Below are positions 1 to 8,028 of a stretch of 64,000 nt of DNA, piece by piece. A program made the position numbers and the translations under genes. The notes under the pieces are model-generated. The model was not told where the DNA came from and made no database searches. It worked only from the letters and a program-made list of their open reading frames with translations. This stretch comes from SLFH01 sp050486265. GTDB taxonomy: Bacteria > Planctomycetota > Phycisphaerae > Phycisphaerales > UBA1924. The first letter of the stretch is position 1, and each line of letters begins with the position of its first letter. Where the stretch lies: positions 62,001 to 126,000 of the forward strand of contig JBJHCY010000006.1 of the NCBI GenBank assembly GCA_050486265.1, in the 5' to 3' direction.

Positions 1-664
1 CCGACTGCGGGCTCTGCGTGCGTGAGCCCGGCGAGGGCCGCTGCGAGGCGGAAGGCTGCGATTCCTTCAGCGGCTTGAAGCCGCCCTTGCTCTTGGACTG
101 GGTGCGGAGCTGCGCCCCGACGAGCCTGCCCCCGATCAGCAGGATGAGCAGCACCACGCCGGCCTTGAGCCAGTCCATGCCAAGGCCGGTGAGCATCGCC
201 CCTTCGATCGAACGCCACGCATCGCCGATGCCGCCCAAGCGGATGAACTGCACCAGGAGCGGCAGGCCGACGAGGATCCCCGCGCCGACCAAGAGCAGGA
301 AACACAGGTTGAGCATGAACCGCGCGCGTCGCGGGGCGAGCCAGTAGAAGATCACGCCCGCCGCGATCAGCACCGCGATGGTGAAGGTCCGCCCGTGGAC
401 CCGGTCGATGCCGAACTGCGTGTGCCCGATGTACCCGCCGAACTGCGAGGCGATCGTCAGGACGATGATGCTCCAGAACCGCTTGACGACCCATCGCTGA
501 AAGGCGAAGAACCGCTCGGCCCACTTGCCCGCCTCCGACTTACTCTGCTTGTCTGCGCCCGGTGACTGCGAGGGCGGGCGCGTGGTGGACGGGGGGACCT
601 TCGGTTGCGAGCCTGGTCCGGAACCGTCGCCGGGCTTTGACGGGTTTTGATCGGATTCTGCCAT
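1..664 (-). CDS. Membrane protein of unknown function (C-terminus outside window)
   Basis: An open minus-strand frame begins with ATG at 664 and runs off the left edge without a stop; 221 codons are visible. The first 50 or so residues are rich in Pro, Ser, Gly and charged residues and look disordered. Four hydrophobic segments follow, at about residues 63-82, 93-110, 117-141 and 166-184, then a Ser/Gln/Pro-rich stretch at the edge. This suggests an integral inner-membrane protein with a cytosolic N-terminal tail. It is divergent from the downstream lipoprotein gene. I do not recognise a family. No strong Shine-Dalgarno sequence precedes the ATG, so the exact start is less certain than the frame. 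Confidence 0.7.
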   Translation of the reverse strand, partial: MAESDQNPSKPGDGSGPGSQPKVPPSTTRPPSQSPGADKQSKSEAGKWAERFFAFQRWVVKRFWSIIVLTIASQFGGYIGHTQFGIDRVHGRTFTIAVLIAAGVIFYWLAPRRARFMLNLCFLLLVGAGILVGLPLLVQFIRLGGIGDAWRSIEGAMLTGLGMDWLKAGVVLLILLIGGRLVGAQLRTQSKSKGGFKPLKESQPSASQRPSPGSRTQSPQS

Positions 665-777
665 GTCAGGATCTGCCGCCCTTCAATTCCGGGGGCAACA
701 GCGAGCCCCTTCTGAGCGTATCCTCGCGCATGGCCCGGCGCGGCACAACCCCGCTCAGAGTGATTCGGTGCCGCCCG

Positions 778-1389
778 ATGCGGTTCTTGGGGATCGCGGC
801 CCTGCTCTTTGCGCCGCTGGCGACGACCGGGGGCTGCCAGCCCGAGGAGCGGATCGTCCGCTGGAACCCGCCCCTGGCCGGCCTCCCGGGTGCGCGCAGC
901 CAGACGCCCTTCACCGGGCGCGAGGGCCGGATGGATGTCGACCAGATCCACATCCCGCCCGACCAGCTCCGCGTCGACCGCGGCGACGGCGTGATCGAGC
1001 TGCGCGCCCGCTCGGCCCGCCACCTGATGATCCACATCTACAACACCATGATGCGCGACGACGACGCCGACCTCTTCACCGACCAGGTGCTCAGCAAGGT
1101 CACCGCCGACGAGTTCATCCAGCGCGGACGCAACCCGCGAGAGGCGTACCGCATGCTCAAACGCCACGAGCGCGACATCAAGGCCCTGTTCGACGCCATG
1201 CCGGCGGGCGAACAGACGCCAGGAGTCTTCTGGTCGCGCATCGGCGAGGTCGACGGCACGCGCATCTACCGCCTCCAGGTCGACGGCCCCGGCACGGGCG
1301 AACTCCGCTTCACCGCCATGGACATCGCGATGGAGAAGGGCAACTTCAGGCTGCGATGGTTCGGCAGGCCGGGAAGGCCGCAGCACTGA
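778..1389 (+). CDS. Putative lipoprotein, unknown function
   Basis: A 203-residue protein opening with a short hydrophobic signal that ends in a lipobox-like TTGGC, placing the lipidated Cys at residue 20. The mature part is mostly charged and soluble, with no cysteine-rich or catalytic motif that I recognise. An in-frame ATG at 730 would give a longer, arginine-rich n-region; I prefer 778 because it places the hydrophobic core right after the start, but neither start has a good ribosome binding site. It is divergent from the membrane protein gene at the window edge. Export and lipidation are inferred from the signal only. Confidence 0.7.
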   Translation: MRFLGIAALLFAPLATTGGCQPEERIVRWNPPLAGLPGARSQTPFTGREGRMDVDQIHIPPDQLRVDRGDGVIELRARSARHLMIHIYNTMMRDDDADLFTDQVLSKVTADEFIQRGRNPREAYRMLKRHERDIKALFDAMPAGEQTPGVFWSRIGEVDGTRIYRLQVDGPGTGELRFTAMDIAMEKGNFRLRWFGRPGRPQH

Positions 1390-1423
1390 CAAAGGGCGCG
1401 GGGCTCTCGATCCCCGTTGCCTT

Positions 1424-1458
1424 GACGCCGACCTCTGAGCAAAGCGAAGAGTCGGGTC
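1424..1458. repeat. 35-bp intergenic repeat, copy 1
   Basis: This 35-bp stretch reappears at 10587-10621 with a single difference. Its ends are complementary: CCGAC plus CTCT on one side, AGAG plus TCGG on the other, giving a hairpin with one bulged base. It lies between the lipoprotein gene and the lepA terminator. Function is unknown. Confidence 0.7.
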
Positions 1459-1493
1459 GACGGACCATCAACTCGACGACGAGGCTGAAACAC

Positions 1494-1528
1494 CAAAAAA
1501 ACACTGGCGGACGAGCCGCCAGTGCCAC
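1494..1528 (-). terminator. lepA terminator built from a dispersed palindromic repeat
   Basis: Read on the minus strand, CACTGGCGG, a 5-nt loop and CCGCCAGTG form a 9-bp GC-rich stem followed directly by a run of seven or eight T. That is the layout of an intrinsic terminator, just beyond the lepA stop codon. The hairpin is one copy of a palindrome found about a dozen times in this window (for example 5078-5108 and 44418-44444). The other copies lack the T run, so the terminator role looks specific to this copy. Confidence 0.7.
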
Positions 1529-1546
1529 AGATCTATCGCTGTTCCG

Positions 1547-3358
1547 TCACTCCCCCGTATCAAGCACCGCCATAAACGCTTCCTGCGGGATGCTGACGGA
1601 GCCGACGGATTTCATCCGCTCCTTGCCCTTCTTCTGCTTCTCCAGCAGCTTGCGCTTGCGCGTCACATCGCCGCCGTAGCACTTGGCCGTCACATCCTTG
1701 CGGAAGCCCTTGATGGTCTCGCGGGCGATGATCTTCCCGCCGATGGCGGCCTGCAGCGGGATCTCGAACTGGTGCCTGGGGATCTGCTGGCGGAGGCGCA
1801 CCAGGAGGTGGCGCCCGCGTTGCTCGGCCTTGTCGCGGTGGGTGATGAGGCTGAGGGCCTCGACCGGGTCGCCGTTGACGAGGATGTCGACCTTGACGAG
1901 GTTGTCGACTCTGAACTCGAGGACCTCGTAGTCCATCGTGCCGTAGCCGGCGGTCATGCCCTTGAGCTTGTCGTAGAAGTCGTACATGAGCTCTGCGAGG
2001 GGGATCTCGAAGCGGAGGATCTCGCGCGTCTCGGAGACATAGGTCTGCGTGCGGTAGATCCCGCGCCGGTCCATGCAGAGCTTCATCACATCGCCGATGT
2101 ACTGCTTGGGCACCATGATCTCGACGCGGCAGATCGGCTCCTTGATCGCCACGACCGCGCTGGCGTCGGGCAGGTCGGCGGGGTTGTGCACCTCGATCTC
2201 CTCGATCCCCCCGCCCTTGGAGCGCACATCGACCTTGTAGCTGACGGTCGGCGCCGTCTGCACGACCTCGACATCGCCCTCGCGCTCGAGGCGTTCCTGC
2301 ACGATGTCCATGTGCAACAGGCCCAGGAAGCCGCAGCGGAAGCCGAAGCCGAGAGCTTCAGAGTGCACCGGCGCGAAGGTGAAGCTCGCGTCGTTGAGGC
2401 TGAGCTTCTCGACCGCCTCGCGGAGCTGCTCGAAGTCGTTGCCCTTCTTGTCGCTGGTGGCGGGGTAGAAGTCGCAGAAGACCATCTGTCGGGGCGGCTC
2501 GTAGCCCGAGAGCGCCGTCTCGGCCGGGTCGCCCTCCAGCGTGATCGTGTCGCCGACGCGCACATCGCCCAGCGTCTTGATCGACGCGACGATGTAGCAG
2601 GTCTCGCCCGGGCCGACCTCAGGAACCTTCACCTGCTTGGGCGTGTACTTGCCCAGCTCCGTGATCGAGTGCACCCGGTCCAGGCCCATCATGCGGATCT
2701 TGTCGCCGACCTTCAGCCGCCCGTCGAACACCCTGGCGTAGATCACCACGCCCCGGTAGTCGTCGTAGACGGCATCGAAGATCAGCGCCCGTGTTTTCTT
2801 GGTCACCGGCTCGCGGGGCGGGGGCAGGCGGTCGCAGATCGCAGCGAGCAGCTCGGGGATCCCCTGCCCGGTCTTGGCCGAGACCGCCAGGCACTCCTCG
2901 GCCGCAAACCCGAGCACATGCTCGATCTCTTCAGCGATCTCATCGGGCCTCGCGCCCGGCAGGTCGATTTTGTTCAGGACGGGGATGATCTCAAGGTCCT
3001 GCGCGATGGCGAGGTAGGCGTTGACGACCGTCTGCGCCTCGACGCCCTGGCTCGCGTCGACAACCAGCAGCGCCCCCTCGCACGCCTTGAGCGCCCGGCT
3101 GACCTCGTAGCCGAAGTCCACATGCCCCGGCGTATCGATGAAGTTCATCATGAACTCCTCGCCGTTGTGGACATGCTTGACGGTGACCGCCGAGGCCTTG
3201 ATGGTGATGCCCCGCTCGCGTTCGAGGTCCATGCCGTCGAGGAACTGCTCGCGGGCCTCGCGCGCGCTCAGCGCGTGGGTCGCCTGGAGCAGCCTGTCGG
3301 CCAGGGTGCTCTTGCCGTGGTCGATGTGGGCGATGATCGAAAAATTACGGATCTGCAC
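1547..3358 (-). CDS. lepA: Elongation factor 4 (back-translocating GTPase LepA)
   Basis: A 603-residue protein, the usual length for LepA/EF4, a ribosome-binding GTPase related to EF-G. The N-terminus has the P-loop AHIDHGKSTLADRLL, followed by the DTPGHVDF and NKIDLP GTPase motifs. The C-terminus keeps the LepA-specific Lys/Arg-rich region (KCYGGDVTRKRKLLEKQKKGK). Translation starts at GTG, with AGGA a few bases upstream on the minus strand. It stands alone: the upstream neighbour is divergent, and a strong terminator lies just downstream. Identity is not in doubt. Confidence 0.97.
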   Translation of the reverse strand: MQIRNFSIIAHIDHGKSTLADRLLQATHALSAREAREQFLDGMDLERERGITIKASAVTVKHVHNGEEFMMNFIDTPGHVDFGYEVSRALKACEGALLVVDASQGVEAQTVVNAYLAIAQDLEIIPVLNKIDLPGARPDEIAEEIEHVLGFAAEECLAVSAKTGQGIPELLAAICDRLPPPREPVTKKTRALIFDAVYDDYRGVVIYARVFDGRLKVGDKIRMMGLDRVHSITELGKYTPKQVKVPEVGPGETCYIVASIKTLGDVRVGDTITLEGDPAETALSGYEPPRQMVFCDFYPATSDKKGNDFEQLREAVEKLSLNDASFTFAPVHSEALGFGFRCGFLGLLHMDIVQERLEREGDVEVVQTAPTVSYKVDVRSKGGGIEEIEVHNPADLPDASAVVAIKEPICRVEIMVPKQYIGDVMKLCMDRRGIYRTQTYVSETREILRFEIPLAELMYDFYDKLKGMTAGYGTMDYEVLEFRVDNLVKVDILVNGDPVEALSLITHRDKAEQRGRHLLVRLRQQIPRHQFEIPLQAAIGGKIIARETIKGFRKDVTAKCYGGDVTRKRKLLEKQKKGKERMKSVGSVSIPQEAFMAVLDTGE

Positions 3359-3555
3359 GGTGTCCTGTCTCGCGTGAAGTGGGCCCGCCCTCGGGCGGCG
3401 TCGGCCGGAGAGCCCGCCTCCGGGCCCGAAAGAGAAAGCTTCGGCGGGATTCTATTCGCACCGCCACCCGGTCACGGACGCAGCGACCGGCTCCCGGGAG
3501 GCAATCTCGTGATTCGGCAGATCGGTCCGCCTCGTCCTTGATTCGCGCATCTCCC

Positions 3556-3592
3556 CAGCGCCCCACACCCTACTCCCCGCGCCCCCGCCCCC
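3556..3592. repeat. GC-rich intergenic repeat of the GCGCCCC type
   Basis: The string CAGCGCCCCACACCCTACTC and the following C-rich bases resemble stretches at 14473-14513, 25373-25400 and, inverted, 6820-6850 and 10420-10450. It occupies the lepA/MFS intergenic gap. It is preceded by TCCTTGATTCG, which also occurs near 25217 beside another copy. Only visual similarity supports the family. Confidence 0.45.
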
Positions 3593-3632
3593 GGCCGCTT
3601 GCTTCTTCGCCCCCGCCCGCCAACGCTCCACC

Positions 3633-5054
3633 GTGCCAGACCCCGAGCAACCCACCCCAGCCGGGCGGGGCCCCACGCCCGCCCGGGCGATCGGCCTGCC
3701 CCTGAAGGCCCTGCTCTCGTTCCACCCGACCCGGATCCCGGTCTTCTCCCGCCGAAACTACGCGATGGAGCTCCGGGCCGCCTTCGCCCTGCCCTTCCTC
3801 CTCGTCGTCGTCGACAGCGGCGTGATCGGGGTGCTGGTCAAAAACGCCTACGAGGGCGTCGTTTCAGACCGCGTCCTGAACATGGCGGTCGCCATCCTCG
3901 CCGCCTCCACCGCCGCCGCAAACATCGCCAGCTTCATCTGGGTCCGTCTCAGCAACGGGGCGGACAAGGTCCGGTTCATCAACGGCGTGCAGATCGCGAT
4001 GGTCCTGATCGTCGCGGCGATCGCCCTGGCGCCCCGCACGCCCTCGGGCCTGCTTCTGCTGACCATCGCCGTCATCGCCGGGCGGCTCTGCTGGGCGGGG
4101 TTCATCACCATCCGCTCGACGATCTGGGGCGCCAACTACGCCCCACGCGTCCGCGCACGCGTCACCGGCAAACTCGCGACCGTACAGGTCACCATGCTCA
4201 GCCTCCTCGGCCTCGGCCTGGGCAAGGCCATGAACATCTTCCCCGAGGCAGACAGGCTCTTCTTCCTCGTCGGCGCGGTGATCTCGCTCTACGGCGTCTA
4301 CGCCTGGTCGCAGATCCGCGTGCGCGGGCACCGCTCGCTCCGCAACGCCGAACTCGCATATTCCGGGCGCGACGCCCCCACCTTCAGCCCGATGAGCGTC
4401 GTCAATGTGCTGCGCGCCGACCGGCGATACGCCAGCTTCATGACCTGGATGTTCCTGCTCGGGCTGGGCAACCTCATGCTCGCCCCCATCCTGACCATCG
4501 CCGCGCGAGACCGCTTCAACCTCGAATACCTCGGCGGCATCGCCATCGTCGCCTCGATCCCGCTGGCGATGATGCCCTTCATGATCCCGATCTGGGCGCG
4601 CCTGCTCGACCGCGTGCATGTGATCCGCTTCCGGGCGATCCACTCGTGGGCGTTCGTCGCGGCGCACGCCTGCTGCGCCCTGGCGGTCGCGATGGGCAGC
4701 CTCCCGCTGCTGGTGATCGCTGCGGTCTTCAAGGGCGTCGGCTACGCCGGGGGCGTGCTCGCGTGGAACCTCGGCCACCTCGACTTCGCCCCCAGAGGCA
4801 TGGAGTCGCAGTACATGGGCGTGCACGGGACGCTCAACGGCGTGCGCGGCATCATCGCCCCCTTCCTCGCCGTGGGCATCTACGAACTCGCCATCGCGAT
4901 CAGCCCGAGGCTCGCGGTCGTCGCCTTCCTCGCGACGGTCGTGCTGACCCTCGCGGGCGCGATCGGGTTCACCGTGATGTCAAGCGACCTGGGCGACCAG
5001 GCCAAGCGCGGCCGTCGCCCCGCCGAAATCCCGCCGCCAAGCCGCGTCGGATAG
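3633..5054 (+). CDS. MFS-like multi-spanning transporter
   Basis: A 473-residue integral membrane protein with about 11-12 hydrophobic segments from residue 45 to 455 and short charged loops, typical of the major facilitator superfamily. The first 40 residues are Pro-rich and probably cytosolic. The start used here is GTG; the next in-frame ATG (residue 44, MELRAAFALPF) lies just before the first membrane segment and could be the real start. Substrate cannot be read from the sequence. It is preceded by a repeat and followed by another palindromic repeat, and is probably monocistronic. Confidence 0.75.
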   Translation: MPDPEQPTPAGRGPTPARAIGLPLKALLSFHPTRIPVFSRRNYAMELRAAFALPFLLVVVDSGVIGVLVKNAYEGVVSDRVLNMAVAILAASTAAANIASFIWVRLSNGADKVRFINGVQIAMVLIVAAIALAPRTPSGLLLLTIAVIAGRLCWAGFITIRSTIWGANYAPRVRARVTGKLATVQVTMLSLLGLGLGKAMNIFPEADRLFFLVGAVISLYGVYAWSQIRVRGHRSLRNAELAYSGRDAPTFSPMSVVNVLRADRRYASFMTWMFLLGLGNLMLAPILTIAARDRFNLEYLGGIAIVASIPLAMMPFMIPIWARLLDRVHVIRFRAIHSWAFVAAHACCALAVAMGSLPLLVIAAVFKGVGYAGGVLAWNLGHLDFAPRGMESQYMGVHGTLNGVRGIIAPFLAVGIYELAIAISPRLAVVAFLATVVLTLAGAIGFTVMSSDLGDQAKRGRRPAEIPPPSRVG

Positions 5055-5077
5055 ATCAACGAACCGGCAACAGACCT

Positions 5078-5108
5078 GTGGCACTGGCGGCTTGTCCGCC
5101 AGTGCCAC
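5078..5108. repeat. Dispersed palindrome, full copy (13-bp arms)
   Basis: GTGGCACTGGCGG and its exact reverse complement are separated by CTTGT, giving perfect 13-bp arms. This is the most complete copy of the family in the window. It lies 24 bp after the transporter gene and has no T run, so it is not an obvious terminator. Confidence 0.85.
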
Positions 5109-5127
5109 ATCCATCTCGACGCGCGCA

Positions 5128-5166
5128 GAAAAAGAGCCCCGGGGGATGCGGCTTCCCCGGGGCTTC
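5128..5166 (-). terminator. Intrinsic terminator of the downstream minus-strand lipoprotein gene
   Basis: On the minus strand GCCCCGGGG pairs with CCCCGGGGC around a short loop and is followed by TCTTTTTC. It lies downstream of the lipoprotein gene that ends at 5320. Confidence 0.75.
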
Positions 5167-5319
5167 AGGGAGTGCCGCGCGTCAGCGAGAACGCGCGGCA
5201 GGGTGGGGGTCTCGATTCAGGCGGACCGGATCTCGCTCCGCAGCCAACTCTACCGCCAACACACACGCGGGATGCACGCCGTCGCGTCAGGCTTGCGCAA
5301 AGACTCCGCGCAGAGCCGA

Positions 5320-5826
5320 TCAGTCTACACGCCGATAAAACACCGCGATGTAGTCGTACACATCCACGAGCACCGGCACCGGCTCAGAGCCCGTCTGGCG
5401 GGCCGGCGGCGTGCCGCGAGCGATCGCGTCGCCCGTGTCCACGCCCACGCCCGCGGTCCGGATGTAGCGGACCCGCTCTTCCTGCCCCGCGTGTCGCTCG
5501 CCGACGACCACCATCGACGCGCCGATCGAACGGGCGAAGTCACCGAGACGCGAGCCCGCGTCGAGATCGCCCGCCGCCGCACGCTCTTCGCGGAACGACG
5601 AACGCCCGATGATCTCGTGCCCGGGCAGTCGGGGATTGCTCTCCGCCCGCTCGTAATCGACCTGGCGGATGGTCACCTGATCGGTCGTATCCGTCCCGAC
5701 CTCGGCCATCGGGCTGAAGGTTGTCTCCCAAGGCGTCGGCGACCGCTGCGTCGAGCAGCCCGACAGAACGCCCAAGAGCATCAATCCCGCCGTCGCGACG
5801 AGAACCTTTTTCATTCCACAGAACAT
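5320..5826 (-). CDS. Putative lipoprotein, unknown function
   Basis: A 168-residue protein with a short basic N-terminus (MFCGMKK), a hydrophobic core and a lipobox LSGC at about residues 22-25, so probably an outer- or inner-membrane lipoprotein. The start at 5826 is favoured by AAGGGAG seven bases upstream; the ATG four codons later (MKK) is possible. The mature part has an alternating hydrophobic segment (VVVGERHAG) and a final YDYIAVFYRR strand. I do not recognise a family. It is followed by a strong terminator and lies downstream of the GGDEF gene on the same strand. Confidence 0.72.
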   Translation of the reverse strand: MFCGMKKVLVATAGLMLLGVLSGCSTQRSPTPWETTFSPMAEVGTDTTDQVTIRQVDYERAESNPRLPGHEIIGRSSFREERAAAGDLDAGSRLGDFARSIGASMVVVGERHAGQEERVRYIRTAGVGVDTGDAIARGTPPARQTGSEPVPVLVDVYDYIAVFYRRVD

Positions 5827-5899
5827 CGCAGTGCTCCCTTCTGGGTGTCCGCTTTCGTCCGGTAAATGGTATCGGGGAGCCGACCGCGGCGTCCGGCGG

Positions 5900-7294
5900 T
5901 CACTGCCCGGGCATGCACACACGCTCCGCCCCGGGGCCGAGCGTGATCGCGTTCTTGCCCGAACGCTTGGACTTCAGCGCCAGTTCGTCCGCCTGCTGCA
6001 GCAGGTCCTCGGCCGTCATCCCGTCCCACGGATAGCTCGCAAGCCCGCCCGAAATCGTCAGGCGTCCCGGCGCTTCCTCCGCCAACTTCGGGAACCGGTG
6101 CGCCGCGATCTGCTCCTGGAACCGGCGCGAGATATCGAACACCGACTCGGGCGGGCGGCTGCCCGGCTGACGAGGGCCCTCGGGCTCGTGGAAAATCACC
6201 GCGAACTCGTCGCCGCCCACGCGGCAGACCTTGTCCTCCGGACGGATCACGCTCCGCATCAGGCGCACCATCTCGATCAGGATCTCGTCGCCCGCCGCGT
6301 GGCCGTAACGGTCGTTGTAGGTCTTGAACTCATCGACATCGAAGACCAGGAGCGTCACCGCGCCGCGGCTCTTGCGCGCCGACTCGATCGCCGCCGGCAG
6401 GAACCGATCGAAATACCGCCGGTTGTACGCGCCCGTCAGCGGGTCGGTGAACGCGGCCTCGCGCAGCTCGCGCTGCTGACGAGCAAGCCGCAACCAACCC
6501 GCGAGCCATCCCGCCTGCTCCGACAGCAGCACCGGGTCCGCGCCCGGCGCGTGCAGCACGCCAAAGACCTGCTCGCGCCAGCGGACCTCGACCCCGCCGT
6601 ACCCGAGCGGCCGGAGTTCGACACGCCAAACCCCGAGCCGCTCGCGCATGAGCAAGAGCGCCGCATCAAGCACATCCGCGCCGCGCAGCATCGCCTCAAC
6701 AAGAGCGCCATCACCCGAAACCGTTCCTGCACCTGTGGCACTGGCGGCTCGCCCGCCAGTGTCTTTCACAGCAATGTCGCCCGCATCCCGCCCGCCAGTG
6801 TCTTCTGTCGAATCAGAGGGCGTGGGGCGTGGGGTGTGGGGCGTGGGGCCAAAAGCTTCGGGCGGCTCCGAGGGCCCGGCGTCCGGGACTTCGGCCGCGT
6901 GCTGTACCGCGGCTTCTCCTTCGACACGCTCGTCGGGCACGCCACCATCGCGGATAAACCGCTCCAACTCGTCCCCCTCCCCCACCTCCGCATCGAAGAA
7001 GACGGAAGTCTCAGGATCCCCGATCCCGAAGCGCACGATCCGCACGCTCGGCGACGCCTCGCGCAGCGCCGAGCTCAACTTCTCAAGCTCGCCGTTGGCG
7101 AGACCGGGCGTGCCCGCCGCGACCACGACCACGGTCTCGGCGCTGTCGCCGCCAGCAACGGCGCCGGCGACTTCGCCCACGACATCCAGCGGCGAGTCGG
7201 CGCGCACAACCTCACGCACCGCGTCGGAGCGCAGCGTCATCTTCGGGCCCGTCGGCCCCAGCACGATCACCCGTGATGGATTCTGGTTCTGCAT
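5900..7294 (-). CDS. GGDEF domain protein, probable diguanylate cyclase
   Basis: A 464-residue soluble protein. The last 170 or so residues form a GGDEF domain: DPLTGAYNRRYFDRFL, FDVDEFKTYND and the intact active-site signature RVGGDEFAVIF, so synthesis of cyclic di-GMP is expected. The N-terminal 130 residues resemble an alpha/beta receiver-like or sensing region without a recognised family. Between them is a low-complexity linker (about residues 130-195) that contains translated copies of the dispersed palindrome (TGGRDAG, TGGRAASA). The protein has no membrane segment. It starts 33 bp after the upstream gene, so the two probably form an operon. The effector input is unknown. Confidence 0.88.
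   Translation of the reverse strand: MQNQNPSRVIVLGPTGPKMTLRSDAVREVVRADSPLDVVGEVAGAVAGGDSAETVVVVAAGTPGLANGELEKLSSALREASPSVRIVRFGIGDPETSVFFDAEVGEGDELERFIRDGGVPDERVEGEAAVQHAAEVPDAGPSEPPEAFGPTPHTPRPTPSDSTEDTGGRDAGDIAVKDTGGRAASATGAGTVSGDGALVEAMLRGADVLDAALLLMRERLGVWRVELRPLGYGGVEVRWREQVFGVLHAPGADPVLLSEQAGWLAGWLRLARQQRELREAAFTDPLTGAYNRRYFDRFLPAAIESARKSRGAVTLLVFDVDEFKTYNDRYGHAAGDEILIEMVRLMRSVIRPEDKVCRVGGDEFAVIFHEPEGPRQPGSRPPESVFDISRRFQEQIAAHRFPKLAEEAPGRLTISGGLASYPWDGMTAEDLLQQADELALKSKRSGKNAITLGPGAERVCMPGQ
6735..6800. repeat. Dispersed palindrome inside the GGDEF gene, one full copy and one half copy
   Basis: GTGGCACTGGCGG, CTCGC, CCGCCAGTG form a full copy ending at 6761. A second CCGCCAGTG half-site ends at 6800. 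Both are read through in frame as part of the linker of the GGDEF protein and contain no stop codon in that frame. Confidence 0.8.
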
Positions 7295-7327
7295 CGGCGT
7301 CCTGCCGGGGTCCTCTCTCTGTCCGCC

Positions 7328-7930
7328 TCAGCCCGACCCTCGCGCGGGGCGCTGCGGCGGCTCATCCGCGAGCAGCATCTCCAACTCTTCTTCGCTCAAC
7401 AGGCCCGCATCGTTCGACGCTTCGTCGTCTTCAGAGTGATCGGACGATGTCGGCGCCGGCTGGACCACCCCGTCGCCCTCGCCGGTGAGCCGGAGTTTGG
7501 GCCCCCAGGTCGGCGATGGCGCACCAGGCGTCGCTTCTCGGACCTCCTTTGACACCGGTCCGGCTTCCCGCTCCACCCAAGCCTCGACCTCGGCCGACCG
7601 CACCGCCCGCAGGCGGAACTTGCTCTCCCCTTCCGGGGCGTCGTAGACCCAGACCGCCCGACGCTGGAGAAACCGATCACCTGCCCGGACGAGGCCGCCG
7701 ACGCCGCGGAGGGACTCTGGCTCAACGAGAATCAGCACGCCGAAACCCCGGTCACCGGCTTCGGCCTCGGCGGCGATCCAGGCGCCCAGCGCCCGATAAC
7801 GATCGTCGACCTCGCGCATCGTCAGGCCGCGGCGCGAAAGCGCCGTCACCAGATCCGGCGGGACCTGACGCCCCTCGGGCCGCCAGACCACGCAGCGGAC
7901 AAGACCGTCCTGGTCCCCGGGTCGGGTCAT
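7328..7930 (-). CDS. Protein of unknown function upstream of the GGDEF gene
   Basis: A 200-residue soluble protein starting at ATG. Residues 1-125 look like a compact alpha/beta domain (VRCVVWRPEG, GVLILVEPES, AVWVYDAPEG). The C-terminal 70 residues are acidic and Ser-rich and end in a helical patch (LLSEEELEMLLADEP). I do not recognise the family. It is the first gene of a likely two-gene unit with the GGDEF protein, so a link to its signalling role is possible but only inferred from position. Confidence 0.6.
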   Translation of the reverse strand: MTRPGDQDGLVRCVVWRPEGRQVPPDLVTALSRRGLTMREVDDRYRALGAWIAAEAEAGDRGFGVLILVEPESLRGVGGLVRAGDRFLQRRAVWVYDAPEGESKFRLRAVRSAEVEAWVEREAGPVSKEVREATPGAPSPTWGPKLRLTGEGDGVVQPAPTSSDHSEDDEASNDAGLLSEEELEMLLADEPPQRPARGSG

Positions 7931-8028
7931 GTTCCAAGTCTACACCGAGATCCGGCGGGCACGACCCTTGCGCCAGCTTGATCCGGTCGGAAACCCGATA
8001 ACTTGCTCGTTGACACCAGACTCGGACG

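Noticed and set aside
1772..3541. A 589-codon plus-strand open frame opposite lepA
   Set aside because: It is the antisense shadow of lepA in GC-rich DNA; its product is repetitive in Asp/Val/Leu and matches no family.
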